From Bacillota bacterium (GTDB taxonomy: Bacteria > Bacillota > Clostridia > Lachnospirales > Bianqueaceae), in assembly GCA_017634575.1 (NCBI GenBank), contig JAGBND010000050.1, positions 1 to 48,942 on the forward strand: a stretch of DNA of 48,942 nt, in the 5' to 3' direction. Both the position numbers and the translations under genes were made by a program. Below, in pieces: positions 17,931-25,670 of the stretch. Each line of letters begins with the position of its first letter. The first letter of the stretch is position 1. The notes under the pieces are model-generated. The model saw only the letters and a list, made by a program, of their open reading frames with translations, did no database searches and had not been told where the DNA came from.

Positions 17931-18110
17931 GGAGAAAGGGATCCTTGTTCCGATGATGGGGAGCAACCAGACCGGCAGCTTGCCCCTGGCGAAGGCCTTT
18001 TTGTCTGGAAGCGTCCCTTTTAAGGGAACTCAACCATCGGAAAGAGGAGCCGGCAGAATAAGATCCTAAGCAGGGAAGATGCGGAGGCTTTAAGAAATCT
18101 AAGAAAGACA

Positions 18111-18139
18111 TTGAAAAAAAGCGCTGACAACTGTATGAT
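18111..18139 (+). promoter_or_regulatory. Promoter of the threonate/RNA-methyltransferase operon
   Basis: TTGAAA at 18111-18116, a 17-base spacer and TATGAT at 18134-18139, about 30 bases before the kinase start. Confidence 0.65.
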
Positions 18140-18168
18140 TTACGGTAAAGTCATAAGGAGAAAACCAG

Positions 18169-19494
18169 ATGCCAAAGATACTGATTGTTGCGGACGATTA
18201 TACGGGAGCCAATGACACAGCTGTGCTAATGACAAAATCCGGTTTTCCTGCTTTTACGGTGCTGGACGCAGGGGATTCCCGGCCGAATGCGCCATGCGTG
18301 GCCGTATCGACAGACTCCCGGGCCTATCCCGGTGAAAAAGCTTATAAAAGCGTATATGAAGCGGTCAAAAGGTACGGAAAAGAAGATACCTTTCTTTATT
18401 CCAAACGGATTGATTCAACTTTGAGAGGCAATCTGGGAGCAGAAATCGACGCAATGCTGGATGCGGTCGGTGATGAGCGGTGCGCGCTCATTGTGCCGAC
18501 CTTTCCCGGCGCTGGAAGAATCTATAAAGACCGATGTCTCTATGTAAATGGAATTCCACTGGATCAGACCGCGGCTGCTAAAGATCCCAAAAATCCGATT
18601 CGTACCCACTCGGCGCTGGAACTTCTATCCGGCCAATCAAAGTATCCGGTGGGTGAGATTCGGATAGAGGATTTATCCCAGGGGAAAAAGCACCTGGCAA
18701 GCCGCCTTCTTAACCTGAAACAGGAAGGCTGCCGGCTGATTCTCTGCGAAGCGCAGACAGAGGAAGATCTTCAGAAAATAGCCGAATCAGCCCTTCTGGC
18801 GAAGCTTCCCTTCATCTGTTCGGATCCGGGCGCTTTTAGCTGCGCCGCAGCGAAAGTCTATCAGAGACTGGAGAAGAACTTTACGGTTTTCTTTTTGGTC
18901 GGCAGTGTCAATGCGGTAGCCGCATCCCAGATGCAAAGGCTAAGTCAGGAGACGGATACGGATATTGTTTATCTGGACGCCGCTGCCATCCTGGAAGAGT
19001 CCTTGGGAGGTGAAAACGGTTCTAACCATAATGCGCTTAAAGAAGCAAGGCAAGCGCTGGAGGAAAAACTGATCAGCATCAAAGGCAATGGCATGAAAGC
19101 CATCTGCCTTTGCACATCCGGTATTTTTCCAGAGAACAAAATTGATTTTTCCAAATATGAAAAGAAAACGGGGCTTAGCAGGGATGAGTTATCCGCCTTG
19201 TTGAACCGGCAGATGGCGGACCTTTCGGCCTCCTTGATAACAACCCATTCTGAAATCAAAGGCCTTTTTGCCTGCGGAGGCGATACCGCCGTTGCTTTGT
19301 GCCAGCGTTTAGGCGCGCATGGTGAATATCCGTTGGAAGAGGTGAATCCTCTGGCGGTTTACGGAAGACTATCCGGCGGAAGTGCGGATGGCATGCCCAT
19401 CATCACCAAGGGCGGAATGATCGGAGATATAAATACGTTGGTTCAATGCAAGGAGTTTTTATATCGCGAGATTTTGAAGGAGGAGACGAGATGA
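18169..19494 (+). CDS. dtnK: Four-carbon acid sugar kinase (D-threonate/D-erythronate kinase type)
   Basis: A 441-residue kinase of the DUF1537 family (OtnK/DtnK/DenK). These enzymes phosphorylate D-threonate, D-erythronate or 3-oxo-tetronates at C4. The N-terminal substrate domain begins ILIVADDYTGANDTAV and contains KRIDSTLRGNLGAEIDA; the C-terminal nucleotide domain has GLFACGGDTA and the glycine-rich GRLSGGSADGMPIITKGGMIGD. Its stop overlaps the PdxA2-type start by ATGA, the classic pairing for D-threonate to DHAP plus CO2. No transporter or regulator for this pathway lies next to it. Family is certain; the symbol assumes threonate because of the PdxA2 partner. Confidence 0.85.
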   Translation: MPKILIVADDYTGANDTAVLMTKSGFPAFTVLDAGDSRPNAPCVAVSTDSRAYPGEKAYKSVYEAVKRYGKEDTFLYSKRIDSTLRGNLGAEIDAMLDAVGDERCALIVPTFPGAGRIYKDRCLYVNGIPLDQTAAAKDPKNPIRTHSALELLSGQSKYPVGEIRIEDLSQGKKHLASRLLNLKQEGCRLILCEAQTEEDLQKIAESALLAKLPFICSDPGAFSCAAAKVYQRLEKNFTVFFLVGSVNAVAASQMQRLSQETDTDIVYLDAAAILEESLGGENGSNHNALKEARQALEEKLISIKGNGMKAICLCTSGIFPENKIDFSKYEKKTGLSRDELSALLNRQMADLSASLITTHSEIKGLFACGGDTAVALCQRLGAHGEYPLEEVNPLAVYGRLSGGSADGMPIITKGGMIGDINTLVQCKEFLYREILKEETR

Positions 19495-20510
19495 TCGGAA
19501 ACAGACCTGTTATTGCGGTCCCCATGGGGGACCCTGCCGGAATCGGTCCTGAAATTGTACTGCGCGCGGCTATGAGTCAGGAGGTTGCCGAAAAAAGCTG
19601 TTTTCTGGTAGTTGGCAACGCCGAAATTCTTCAAAGAGCCCTTACTTTTCCCAACATGCCCGAGGTACAGATCCATGTCATCGAAAAAGCAGCCGAAGGA
19701 TGTTATCAAGCGGGAATTATGAATGTCATTCACCTGGACAACATAAGCGTAAACGATTATGAAATCGGGACCGTCAGCGCAGCCTGCGGCAGGGCTGCCT
19801 ATGAATATATCGAAAAATCGATTCAGCTGGCTATGAGCGGGGAAGCGGATGCCGTCAGCACGACGCCCATTAACAAGGAATCCCTGCATGCCGCTGAGGT
19901 TCCCTATATCGGACATACCGAAATCTTTGGCGCTTTGACCAGTACTGAGGATCCCCTGACCATTTTCGAAGTCCGCAATACCCTGGTATTCTTCCTGACC
20001 CGGCATGTCAGCCTTCGCAGAGCCTGCGATCTGATTACCAAAGAAAGACTGATGGATTACGTAAAACGCAGCTTTGCTGTTATGAAGCAGCTTGGCCTTG
20101 AAGATCCGTCTATGGCTGTTGCCGGACTGAATCCTCATTGCGGAGAGCATGGTCTGTTTGGAGATGAAGAAGTCAGAGAAGTAACGCCTGCTGTCCTGCA
20201 GCTTCAAAAAGAAGGTTATAAGGTCTACGGACCTATCGGCGCGGATTCCGTTTTCTTCCAGGCAATGGAAGGCAAATACGACAGCGTGATGTCTCTTTAT
20301 CACGATCAGGGACATATCGCAACCAAAACCGTGGATTTCTATCGAACAATTTCCATCACCGGCGGCATGCCGATCTTAAGGACCTCTGTGGATCACGGCA
20401 CCGCTTTTGATGTGGCAGGGAAGGGAATCGCCACCAGCATCAGCATGGAAGAGGCCATTTTAGTTGCTGCCAAATACGCGCCAAACTTCAGAAAAAGCCA
20501 TCTGTCATGA
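19491..20510 (+). CDS. pdxA2: PdxA2-type D-threonate-4-phosphate dehydrogenase
   Basis: A 339-residue NAD-dependent, metal-requiring dehydrogenase/decarboxylase of the PdxA family. It shows VPMGDPAGIGPEI at the N-terminus and metal-binding histidines in PYIGHTEIFG, HDQGHIATK and VDHGTAFDVAGKGIA. PdxA itself oxidises 4-phosphohydroxy-L-threonine in vitamin B6 synthesis. Coupling to a DUF1537 kinase marks the PdxA2 catabolic subgroup, producing DHAP from 4-phospho-D-threonate. The ATG at 19491 is chosen because AAGGAGGAG at 19477-19485 precedes it and it overlaps the kinase stop by four bases. It also overlaps trmO by ATGA. Vitamin B6 synthesis is a less likely role. Confidence 0.87.
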   Translation: MIGNRPVIAVPMGDPAGIGPEIVLRAAMSQEVAEKSCFLVVGNAEILQRALTFPNMPEVQIHVIEKAAEGCYQAGIMNVIHLDNISVNDYEIGTVSAACGRAAYEYIEKSIQLAMSGEADAVSTTPINKESLHAAEVPYIGHTEIFGALTSTEDPLTIFEVRNTLVFFLTRHVSLRRACDLITKERLMDYVKRSFAVMKQLGLEDPSMAVAGLNPHCGEHGLFGDEEVREVTPAVLQLQKEGYKVYGPIGADSVFFQAMEGKYDSVMSLYHDQGHIATKTVDFYRTISITGGMPILRTSVDHGTAFDVAGKGIATSISMEEAILVAAKYAPNFRKSHLS

Positions 20511-21181
20511 ATATAGAACCGATCGCTCACCTGCATAATGATTTTCCTGAAAAATTCGGTCTTCCCAGGCAAAGCGGCCTGGCTGAAAATCTGATCAGCA
20601 AGATAGTGATGGAAAAGCCCTATCAGGTGATGGATGCCTTTCGGGGGATTACAGGTTATAGTCATTTATGGCTTTTATGGGAATTCGACCCGCTGACAGA
20701 CCAGACCGGTTTTCATCCCACGGTGCGTCCTCCAAAGCTTGGCGGAAATGAACGGGTAGGGGTTTTTGCTACCCGTTCGCCTAACCGACCCAATCGGCTT
20801 GGACTCACCCTCGTCCGGCTGATCCGGCTGGAAGAGAGCGAAACCAATGGCCCGGTGCTCGTCGTTGCCGGCGCGGACATGCGTTCAGGAACAGCGATCT
20901 ATGATATAAAGCCATATATTCCCTATGCGGATCAGGCGCCGGATGCAGCCGGCGGATTTACGGAGCGTATTCATGTGGATCCGCTTGCGGTGGTTTATGA
21001 ATGCGCTGTCCCGGGCGATCTGACTAAAAGTGATTTGACGACGTTAAACGAAGTTCTGTCTCTGGACCCTAGGCCGGGATACCAAAACGATTCGCATCGC
21101 ATTTATGGAATGTCCTATCGAAACTACCAGATCAGATTCAGAATAGAAAATGAAACCATTTACGTCATGGTGATTGAATGA
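20507..21181 (+). CDS. trmO: tRNA (N6-threonylcarbamoyladenosine37-N6)-methyltransferase TrmO
   Basis: A 224-residue TrmO (TsaA/YaeB) protein that uses SAM to methylate t6A37 in threonine tRNAs to m6t6A. The beta-barrel domain carries the signature GYSHLWLLWEFD, RPPKLGGNERVGVFATRSPNRPNRLGLT and AVVYECAVPGD. It lies between the PdxA2-type dehydrogenase and an rRNA methyltransferase with four-base overlaps on both sides, so translation is coupled. A cytoplasmic, monocistronic setting would be usual; here it is driven by the threonate promoter. Confidence 0.93.
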   Translation: MNIEPIAHLHNDFPEKFGLPRQSGLAENLISKIVMEKPYQVMDAFRGITGYSHLWLLWEFDPLTDQTGFHPTVRPPKLGGNERVGVFATRSPNRPNRLGLTLVRLIRLEESETNGPVLVVAGADMRSGTAIYDIKPYIPYADQAPDAAGGFTERIHVDPLAVVYECAVPGDLTKSDLTTLNEVLSLDPRPGYQNDSHRIYGMSYRNYQIRFRIENETIYVMVIE

Positions 21182-22413
21182 TGAACCAAAAGAAATACGA
21201 ATGTCCGGCATATCCCCGCTGCGGCGGATGCACGTATCTTGATCTTACCTACGAAGAACAACTGACAAAAAAACAGGAATACGTGGATCAGCTGTATCAG
21301 GACCTGCGCCTTGCTTCAGCCCCGATTGTTCGGTCCAAGGAACTGAATTACCGCTGCAAAGTGCAGATGTCCTTTGTCAATCAAGGTTCCAGACATTTGA
21401 TCTGCGGCAATTTTGAAGCCGGTTCCCATCGGATTATTCCCGTTGCAAGCTGTTTGCTGGATCATCCATTGGCCGATGAGATTATCGGATCAGTAAAACA
21501 GCTGTCTGAAAAATTTCATCTGCCAGCCTACGACGAAAAGAAAAAGACAGGCGTTATCCGGCATGTGATGGTCCGGATCGGCCTGTATACGAGTGAAGTG
21601 ATGGTGATTCTGGTTACCGGAACCTCCTATTTCCCAGGCAAGCAGAATTTCGTAAAGGAACTGCGAAAGAAGCATCCTCAAATCACCACGGTAGTGCAAA
21701 ATATCAACGGCGCTTATACCAGCAAGGTGCTGGGAGACAAGTTTCAGACAATCTATGGTCCGGGATTTATTTATGATGAGCTGATGGGGAAACGTTTTCG
21801 TCTTTCCCCCGGCGCTTTTTATCAGATTAATCCGCCTCAGGCGGAGCGCTTGTACGAAAAAGCGATTGAACTCGCGGGTTTGAGCAAGGATGAGACGCTG
21901 TTGGATGCTTATTGCGGAACCGGCACCATCGGGATTCTGGCTGCTTCAAAATGCCGGAAGGTAGTCGGCGTAGAATTAAATAAAGATGCTGTTTCAGATG
22001 CCCGCATTAATGCCCGGATCAACCAAATTCAGAATATTTCTTTCGTGTGCGGAGATGCAGGAAAGTATCTTTTGGAAAACGATTTTCATCCGGACGTGGT
22101 GCTGATGGATCCGCCCCGTTCAGGAAGCTCTGAAGCCTTTCTGGGCGCACTGATCCAGGCATCGCCGGACCGAATTGTCTACATTTCCTGCGGACCGGAC
22201 ACACAGGTCAGAGATATCAAATATCTGATGAAGGCTGGATATCAGCCGGTAAAGCTTTTTTCCTATGATTTATTTCCTTGGACGGAGCATGTGGAAAGCT
22301 GTGTGCTCCTCGAGCGGGTGAGCAACCGAAAAGCAGACTCCTATGTAAAGCTCAATGTGAAGATGGAAGACTACTATCGGATCAAGGACGCGGAGAAGAA
22401 AGCAGATGAATAA
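21178..22413 (+). CDS. rlmD: 23S rRNA (uracil-C5)-methyltransferase, RlmD/RumA type
   Basis: A 411-residue SAM-dependent RNA m5U methyltransferase of the TrmA/RlmD family. N-terminal cysteines (Cys9, Cys15, Cys18, plus a later Cys) form the expected [4Fe-4S] cluster in CPAYPRCGGC. The usual N-terminal TRAM domain is absent. The SAM-binding motif is LLDAYCGTGTIGI, DPPRSG follows, and the catalytic Cys lies in VYISCGPDT. The protein ends soon after the catalytic domain and lacks the helical C-terminal extension I recall in many Lachnospiraceae homologues; a similar extension is on the recombinase at 458. Whether it modifies U1939 or other positions cannot be told. Confidence 0.9.
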   Translation: MMNQKKYECPAYPRCGGCTYLDLTYEEQLTKKQEYVDQLYQDLRLASAPIVRSKELNYRCKVQMSFVNQGSRHLICGNFEAGSHRIIPVASCLLDHPLADEIIGSVKQLSEKFHLPAYDEKKKTGVIRHVMVRIGLYTSEVMVILVTGTSYFPGKQNFVKELRKKHPQITTVVQNINGAYTSKVLGDKFQTIYGPGFIYDELMGKRFRLSPGAFYQINPPQAERLYEKAIELAGLSKDETLLDAYCGTGTIGILAASKCRKVVGVELNKDAVSDARINARINQIQNISFVCGDAGKYLLENDFHPDVVLMDPPRSGSSEAFLGALIQASPDRIVYISCGPDTQVRDIKYLMKAGYQPVKLFSYDLFPWTEHVESCVLLERVSNRKADSYVKLNVKMEDYYRIKDAEKKADE

Positions 22414-22741
22414 AGAATGGTCAGCACTCAACAAGCTAATGCAAAGCCAGATAAAGAAAAGGGATACCTATGAAGAAGATACCGCTACACTTCTTGTATT
22501 GCGTGACACTCTTCGGGATACAATCATCTCTATCAAAGAAGAATTAACCAGGGAAGATTTCAATGCAATTCCATTTATAAACGCAGATGGATATCATAGT
22601 AAAACTATTGCATATTCGCTGTGGCATATAGATTACTGGTGCAATAAAGATATTCGCGGTCTTATCCAAATGCCGTTTTCAAGACATTGGATCATGCATA
22701 TTGAGGCTTGTTTAAGGATAAAGAAGAAAATCCATCCGTAA
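22406..22741 (+). pseudogene. DinB-like protein with its middle deleted in frame
   Basis: A 111-residue frame. Residues 1-74 (start MNKEWSALNK, then TREDFNAIPF and ADGYHSKTIAYSLWHI) match the N-terminal half of a DinB-superfamily group often mislabelled phage head-tail adapter. Residues 75-110 (IDYWCNKDIRGLIQMP, FSRHWIMHIEA) match its C-terminal end. The roughly 80 residues that usually separate these parts are missing, with the frame kept, so this is probably an internal deletion around 22625. It overlaps the rlmD stop by eight bases. The identification rests on memory of family sequences; the product may still be made but is unlikely to be functional. Confidence 0.6.
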
Positions 22742-22769
22742 TCCATTTTGTAAAAACACGAGATAACCA

Positions 22770-22824
22770 CGCATTGCGTTCTGCACGGATATATGATATA
22801 CTTTGAATGCAGGCACGCAATGCG
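22770..22824 (+). promoter_or_regulatory. Promoter with flanking inverted-repeat operator
   Basis: TTGCGT (22774-22779), a 17-base spacer and TATACT (22797-22802). CGCATTGCG at 22770-22778 overlaps the -35 and its reverse complement CGCAATGCG lies at 22816-22824, just downstream of the expected start. The layout fits autorepression by the HTH protein that begins at 22836. Confidence 0.6.
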
Positions 22825-22835
22825 AGGAGTAGAAT

Positions 22836-23042
22836 ATGGATACAGCAAAAACGGTAAAAGAACTACGAGAAAGCACAGGGATGTCACGTAAGGAGTTTTC
22901 AGAGCATACGGGTATCCCTGTTCGTACATTGGAAGACTGGGAAGCGGGAAGGAGAACTCCTCCGGAATATATTCCGAGGCTTATTGCCTATCAATTAAAG
23001 TATGAGGATCTGGTGAAAGGAAAGGAGGATAACCTTCTATGA
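22836..23042 (+). CDS. Small helix-turn-helix regulator (antitoxin-like)
   Basis: A 68-residue protein with one Xre/Cro-type helix-turn-helix: ELRESTGMSRKEFSEHTGIP followed by VRTLEDWEAGRRTPP. AGGAG at 22824-22829 precedes the ATG. Its stop overlaps the next start by ATGA. Inverted repeats around the promoter suggest it regulates its own two-gene operon. Such HTH proteins often serve as antitoxin or repressor for a partner gene, but no toxin domain is evident in the partner here. Confidence 0.75.
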   Translation: MDTAKTVKELRESTGMSRKEFSEHTGIPVRTLEDWEAGRRTPPEYIPRLIAYQLKYEDLVKGKEDNLL

Positions 23043-24034
23043 GAGACTTTGATAAACAGATGGAAATGGTTCTCTATCATTCAGATGAAGGAGATGTTTC
23101 TGTTGATGCGTACATTAAAGACGAGAGTATTTGGATAACGAAGGAAGATTGGGAAACATCACACAGGTCTATGAAACGAGAACTTGGGATTGCGCGCTGC
23201 GGGCTGGCTTGCTGCTTATGCTCCGAGAATGTTACATGTAAAGGATGTAAACGCGATGGTTTTATGGAACTTTCATGGTGTAGGGATGCAGAATGGTGTG
23301 AAGTTCGCAGATGCGGTATTGAAAAAAACCTGAGTGGGTGCTATGAGTGCAACCCTGCGGAATGCCGTAAGGGTTTATACGCAGAAAAAATAAAGCCAAG
23401 GGCTTTTGCGGAATATGCCCGGAGGTATGGACTTGAAGAACTTCTTGATTGCTTGGAACGTAATGAACGAGCAGGCGTTGTCTATCATCGTGAAGGAATA
23501 ACGGGTGACTACGATGATTTTGATGATTTAGAGGAACTGATTGATTTTATCAAAACCGGTAAAAAGATGTGTATAGATTTGAAGCCGATAGCACGAGAGG
23601 ATATTGAAACAGTCTGGAAGATGCAGGTAGAAGCATTCTCGGATCTTTTGGAAAAATATCAGGATTATGATATGAGTCCCGCGGCTGAAGACATGGATAA
23701 AGTATTAGCAAGGTTTGAACAGCCGGGGACGACATATTTCTTCATTATGGCAAATAATGAGAAGGTAGGAGTGGTCCGTGTTGTAGATAAGAAAGACGGG
23801 AGCAGAAAGCGGATCTCTCCTATTTGGATCATGCCTGAGTACCGAAATAAAGGATATGCGCAGCAGGCAATACTTGCGGCGGAGAAAAAATATGGATCAA
23901 ACCATTGGTGTCTGGATACCATATTACAGGAAAAAGGCAATCTTCATTTGTATGAGAAACTTGGCTATCATCAGACAGGCAGAATTGATAGAGTTAACGA
24001 TCGTATGGATATAGTGTACTACGAAAAAGATTGA
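23039..24034 (+). CDS. Fusion: RhuM-like N-terminus, Cys-rich DUF3795-like domain, GNAT acetyltransferase
   Basis: A 331-residue composite protein. Residues 9-45 (LYHSDEGDVSVDAYIKDES, then IWIT) resemble the N-terminus of RhuM/virulence-associated proteins (LYxTDEGxVxVxVxxxDExxWLT). Residues 50-175 hold a dozen cysteines in CxxxCCxC, CxxC and CYEC patterns like DUF3795 and could bind zinc. Residues 178-331 are a GNAT acetyltransferase with RNKGYAQQ as the acetyl-CoA motif. No frameshift is needed to join them. It is coupled by ATGA to the HTH gene. The RhuM piece seems to be a stub spliced onto unrelated domains, so this is probably a product of gene-fragment shuffling; the GNAT part looks intact. 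Function unknown. Confidence 0.75.
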   Translation: MRDFDKQMEMVLYHSDEGDVSVDAYIKDESIWITKEDWETSHRSMKRELGIARCGLACCLCSENVTCKGCKRDGFMELSWCRDAEWCEVRRCGIEKNLSGCYECNPAECRKGLYAEKIKPRAFAEYARRYGLEELLDCLERNERAGVVYHREGITGDYDDFDDLEELIDFIKTGKKMCIDLKPIAREDIETVWKMQVEAFSDLLEKYQDYDMSPAAEDMDKVLARFEQPGTTYFFIMANNEKVGVVRVVDKKDGSRKRISPIWIMPEYRNKGYAQQAILAAEKKYGSNHWCLDTILQEKGNLHLYEKLGYHQTGRIDRVNDRMDIVYYEKD

Positions 24035-24043
24035 GGAAAGCGC

Positions 24044-24523
24044 ATGGATGATACAATGAAAGTTGAGAAGGCTGATATCGAAGATATAGATTCCCTTGTT
24101 GAACTCCGGCTTGATTACCTAATAGAAGATAATGGTACTATTGATAAAAATGATGCTGAGATAATTCGTGAGGCTTTGCCGGATTATTATCGAACCCATC
24201 TGAATAAGGACTTGTTTGCTTATGTGATCTGGGAAGAAAAGACGATTGTATCATGTGCCTTTTTACTTGTCATCGAAAAGCCCATGAGTCCTGCATTTAT
24301 AAACGGAAAGACAGGTACCATCCTGAACGTATTCACCAGAGAATCTTACCGTAGAAAAGGATATGCACGTAAGATAATGGATGTGCTGCTTGGTGAAGCA
24401 AAAGATATGGGATTGGTGACAATAGATCTGAAATCCACTGATGAAGGGTATTCGTTATACCGCTCAGTTGGATTTCGGGACGATCATTCAAAGTATCATA
24501 TGATGAAGTGGAAGAATCAATAA
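24044..24523 (+). CDS. GNAT-family N-acetyltransferase
   Basis: A 159-residue single-domain acetyltransferase with the acetyl-CoA pyrophosphate-binding motif RRKGYARKI after GTILNVFTRESY, and the terminal SLYRSVGF strand. It starts nine bases after the fusion gene with AGGAAA upstream and is probably in the same operon. The acceptor substrate is unknown. Base composition is AT-richer than the flanking housekeeping genes, consistent with acquisition. Confidence 0.85.
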   Translation: MDDTMKVEKADIEDIDSLVELRLDYLIEDNGTIDKNDAEIIREALPDYYRTHLNKDLFAYVIWEEKTIVSCAFLLVIEKPMSPAFINGKTGTILNVFTRESYRRKGYARKIMDVLLGEAKDMGLVTIDLKSTDEGYSLYRSVGFRDDHSKYHMMKWKNQ

Positions 24524-24655
24524 ATGGGTGTTTATGCCGATTATGACATTACGAATCAATTCTATCAATCTTTGGGGTTTAAAGAATTCGAAGTGATGAA
24601 TGAACTATGGGGAGAAGATAATCCCTGCCAGATCTATGTGATGTATTTGGGTTAA
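24524..24655 (+). pseudogene. C-terminal fragment of a GNAT acetyltransferase
   Basis: An open frame of 43 codons immediately after the preceding stop. FYQSLGFKEFEVMNELWGEDNPCQIYVMYLG is typical of the last 35-40 residues of a different GNAT subfamily. There is no acetyl-CoA motif and no ribosome site, so this is a 3' remnant. Confidence 0.6.
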
Positions 24656-24672
24656 CAAGAAATGTTTTACTT

Positions 24673-24690
24673 TAACTGCAGGTGCAGTTA
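24673..24690 (+). promoter_or_regulatory. 18-bp palindrome upstream of the TIGR04076 gene
   Basis: TAACTGCA (24673-24680) and TGCAGTTA (24683-24690) are perfect inverted arms around GG, ending 17 bases before the next start. It is a candidate operator; no convincing -10 was found beside it. Confidence 0.4.
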
Positions 24691-24707
24691 CTTTGAGGAG
24701 AAAGAGC

Positions 24708-25070
24708 ATGAAGAAGTGGTATGAAGAGGAGTATGAGTTCAGCGTGGAAGTTACTGGCTTTCTGCATGGTGATCATACCGAGAGATACTGCCGCAACGGA
24801 GAAGAAATAGGCGACAAATACACCTGTACATATGGATGCCCTGTAAACAAGGATGGATACGGTATCTGTTCAAAGACGATGATGATGCTCTACCCAGTGA
24901 TGGAAGCCGTGCGCAGCGGAGGAGATCTTGAAAACCTCGGCGGTGTCGACAAATATACGAAAACAATCGTCTGCCCGGACGGATGTGTAATCTTTAAGCT
25001 AACCGCTGTTCCTTTAGGAAATGAAAACTTCCATAAGGGCGGTTTCTGGGATTATCCAGATCAAACATAA
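24708..25070 (+). CDS. TIGR04076-family protein
   Basis: A 120-residue small soluble protein. It shows features of the TIGR04076 family: a DKYTCTYGCPVN-like cysteine pair, a PVMEAVRSGG helix and a IVCPDGCVIFKLTAV ending. Function of the family is unknown; the conserved cysteines suggest metal or redox chemistry. The ATG at 24708 is preferred over an earlier TTG because GAGGAG at 24695-24700 is seven bases upstream. It is preceded by an 18-bp palindrome and stands apart from its neighbours. Confidence 0.75.
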   Translation: MKKWYEEEYEFSVEVTGFLHGDHTERYCRNGEEIGDKYTCTYGCPVNKDGYGICSKTMMMLYPVMEAVRSGGDLENLGGVDKYTKTIVCPDGCVIFKLTAVPLGNENFHKGGFWDYPDQT

Positions 25071-25166
25071 ATCCCTGTTTCAGAGAACTGTTCTAAACGA
25101 ATTATCGATCATGAACCGCGTTTGCGCTGAAGGTATGGCATCTATTAAAAGAAAGGAATAACCATT

Positions 25167-25451
25167 ATGAAACACTTGATTATTGCAAAATTAAAAAACA
25201 GAGCTGATAAAGAAAAGCTGATCGCGCCGGTTCAGGATTTATTTAACCGCCTGCTGGAGATTCCGGGCATCCACAGTGTTCATGTCCGGCCATGCGTCAT
25301 CGATCTTGCAAACCGGTATGACCTGATGATTGAAATCGATATGGATAAAGATGCTCTGGAGACTTATGCCCAGTCTGAACCGCATCTGACCTGGAAGAGA
25401 GAGTACGGCGATCTTCTTGAATCCAAAGCCATATTTGATTATGAGGAATAA
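25167..25451 (+). CDS. Stress-responsive alpha/beta-barrel (Dabb) domain protein
   Basis: A 94-residue single Dabb domain: HLIIAKLKN start, a middle IPGIHSVHV segment and a YDLMIEIDMDKDALETYAQSEPH pattern. These form dimeric ferredoxin-like barrels and are found in stress proteins and some cyclases or oxygenases; many have no known role. AAAGGAA precedes the ATG. It appears monocistronic, followed by 219 gene-free bases that hold the promoter of the iron-sulfur scaffold operon. Confidence 0.8.
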   Translation: MKHLIIAKLKNRADKEKLIAPVQDLFNRLLEIPGIHSVHVRPCVIDLANRYDLMIEIDMDKDALETYAQSEPHLTWKREYGDLLESKAIFDYEE

Positions 25452-25594
25452 AATGCAAGGGGAGCGCTGTTTGGAGGAATGTTCATTTCACCTTTACAGG
25501 TCAAAACTATAAAGCTAAAGGCTTTAAAGGCATGATCTTAAAAGAAAAGGAATTAAGGCTTCCCGACCAAAGGCAAAAAAAGAGAGCTCCCGGG

Positions 25595-25623
25595 TTGTAA
25601 AAACCATTTTTTTATGGTAAGAT
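25595..25623 (+). promoter_or_regulatory. Promoter of the scaffold/GGGtGRT operon
   Basis: TTGTAA at 25595-25600, a 17-base T-rich spacer and TAAGAT at 25618-25623, with a strong AGGAGG site near 25661-25666 before the ATG. Confidence 0.6.
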
Positions 25624-25670
25624 ATTTTAGAATTTCTTTCCTAATCGAAAAGAATATATAGGAGGATAAT

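Noticed and set aside
17931..18110. Possible riboswitch or small gene upstream of the threonate kinase
   Set aside because: It lies upstream of the best promoter (18111-18139), so it is not in the leader, and no known aptamer pattern or protein-like frame was seen.
24666..24696. MerR-type promoter with a 19-base spacer around the 18-bp palindrome
   Set aside because: TTTACT plus a 19-base palindromic spacer fits, but the would-be -10 is CTTTGA and overlaps the ribosome site, so transcription could not start in a useful place.
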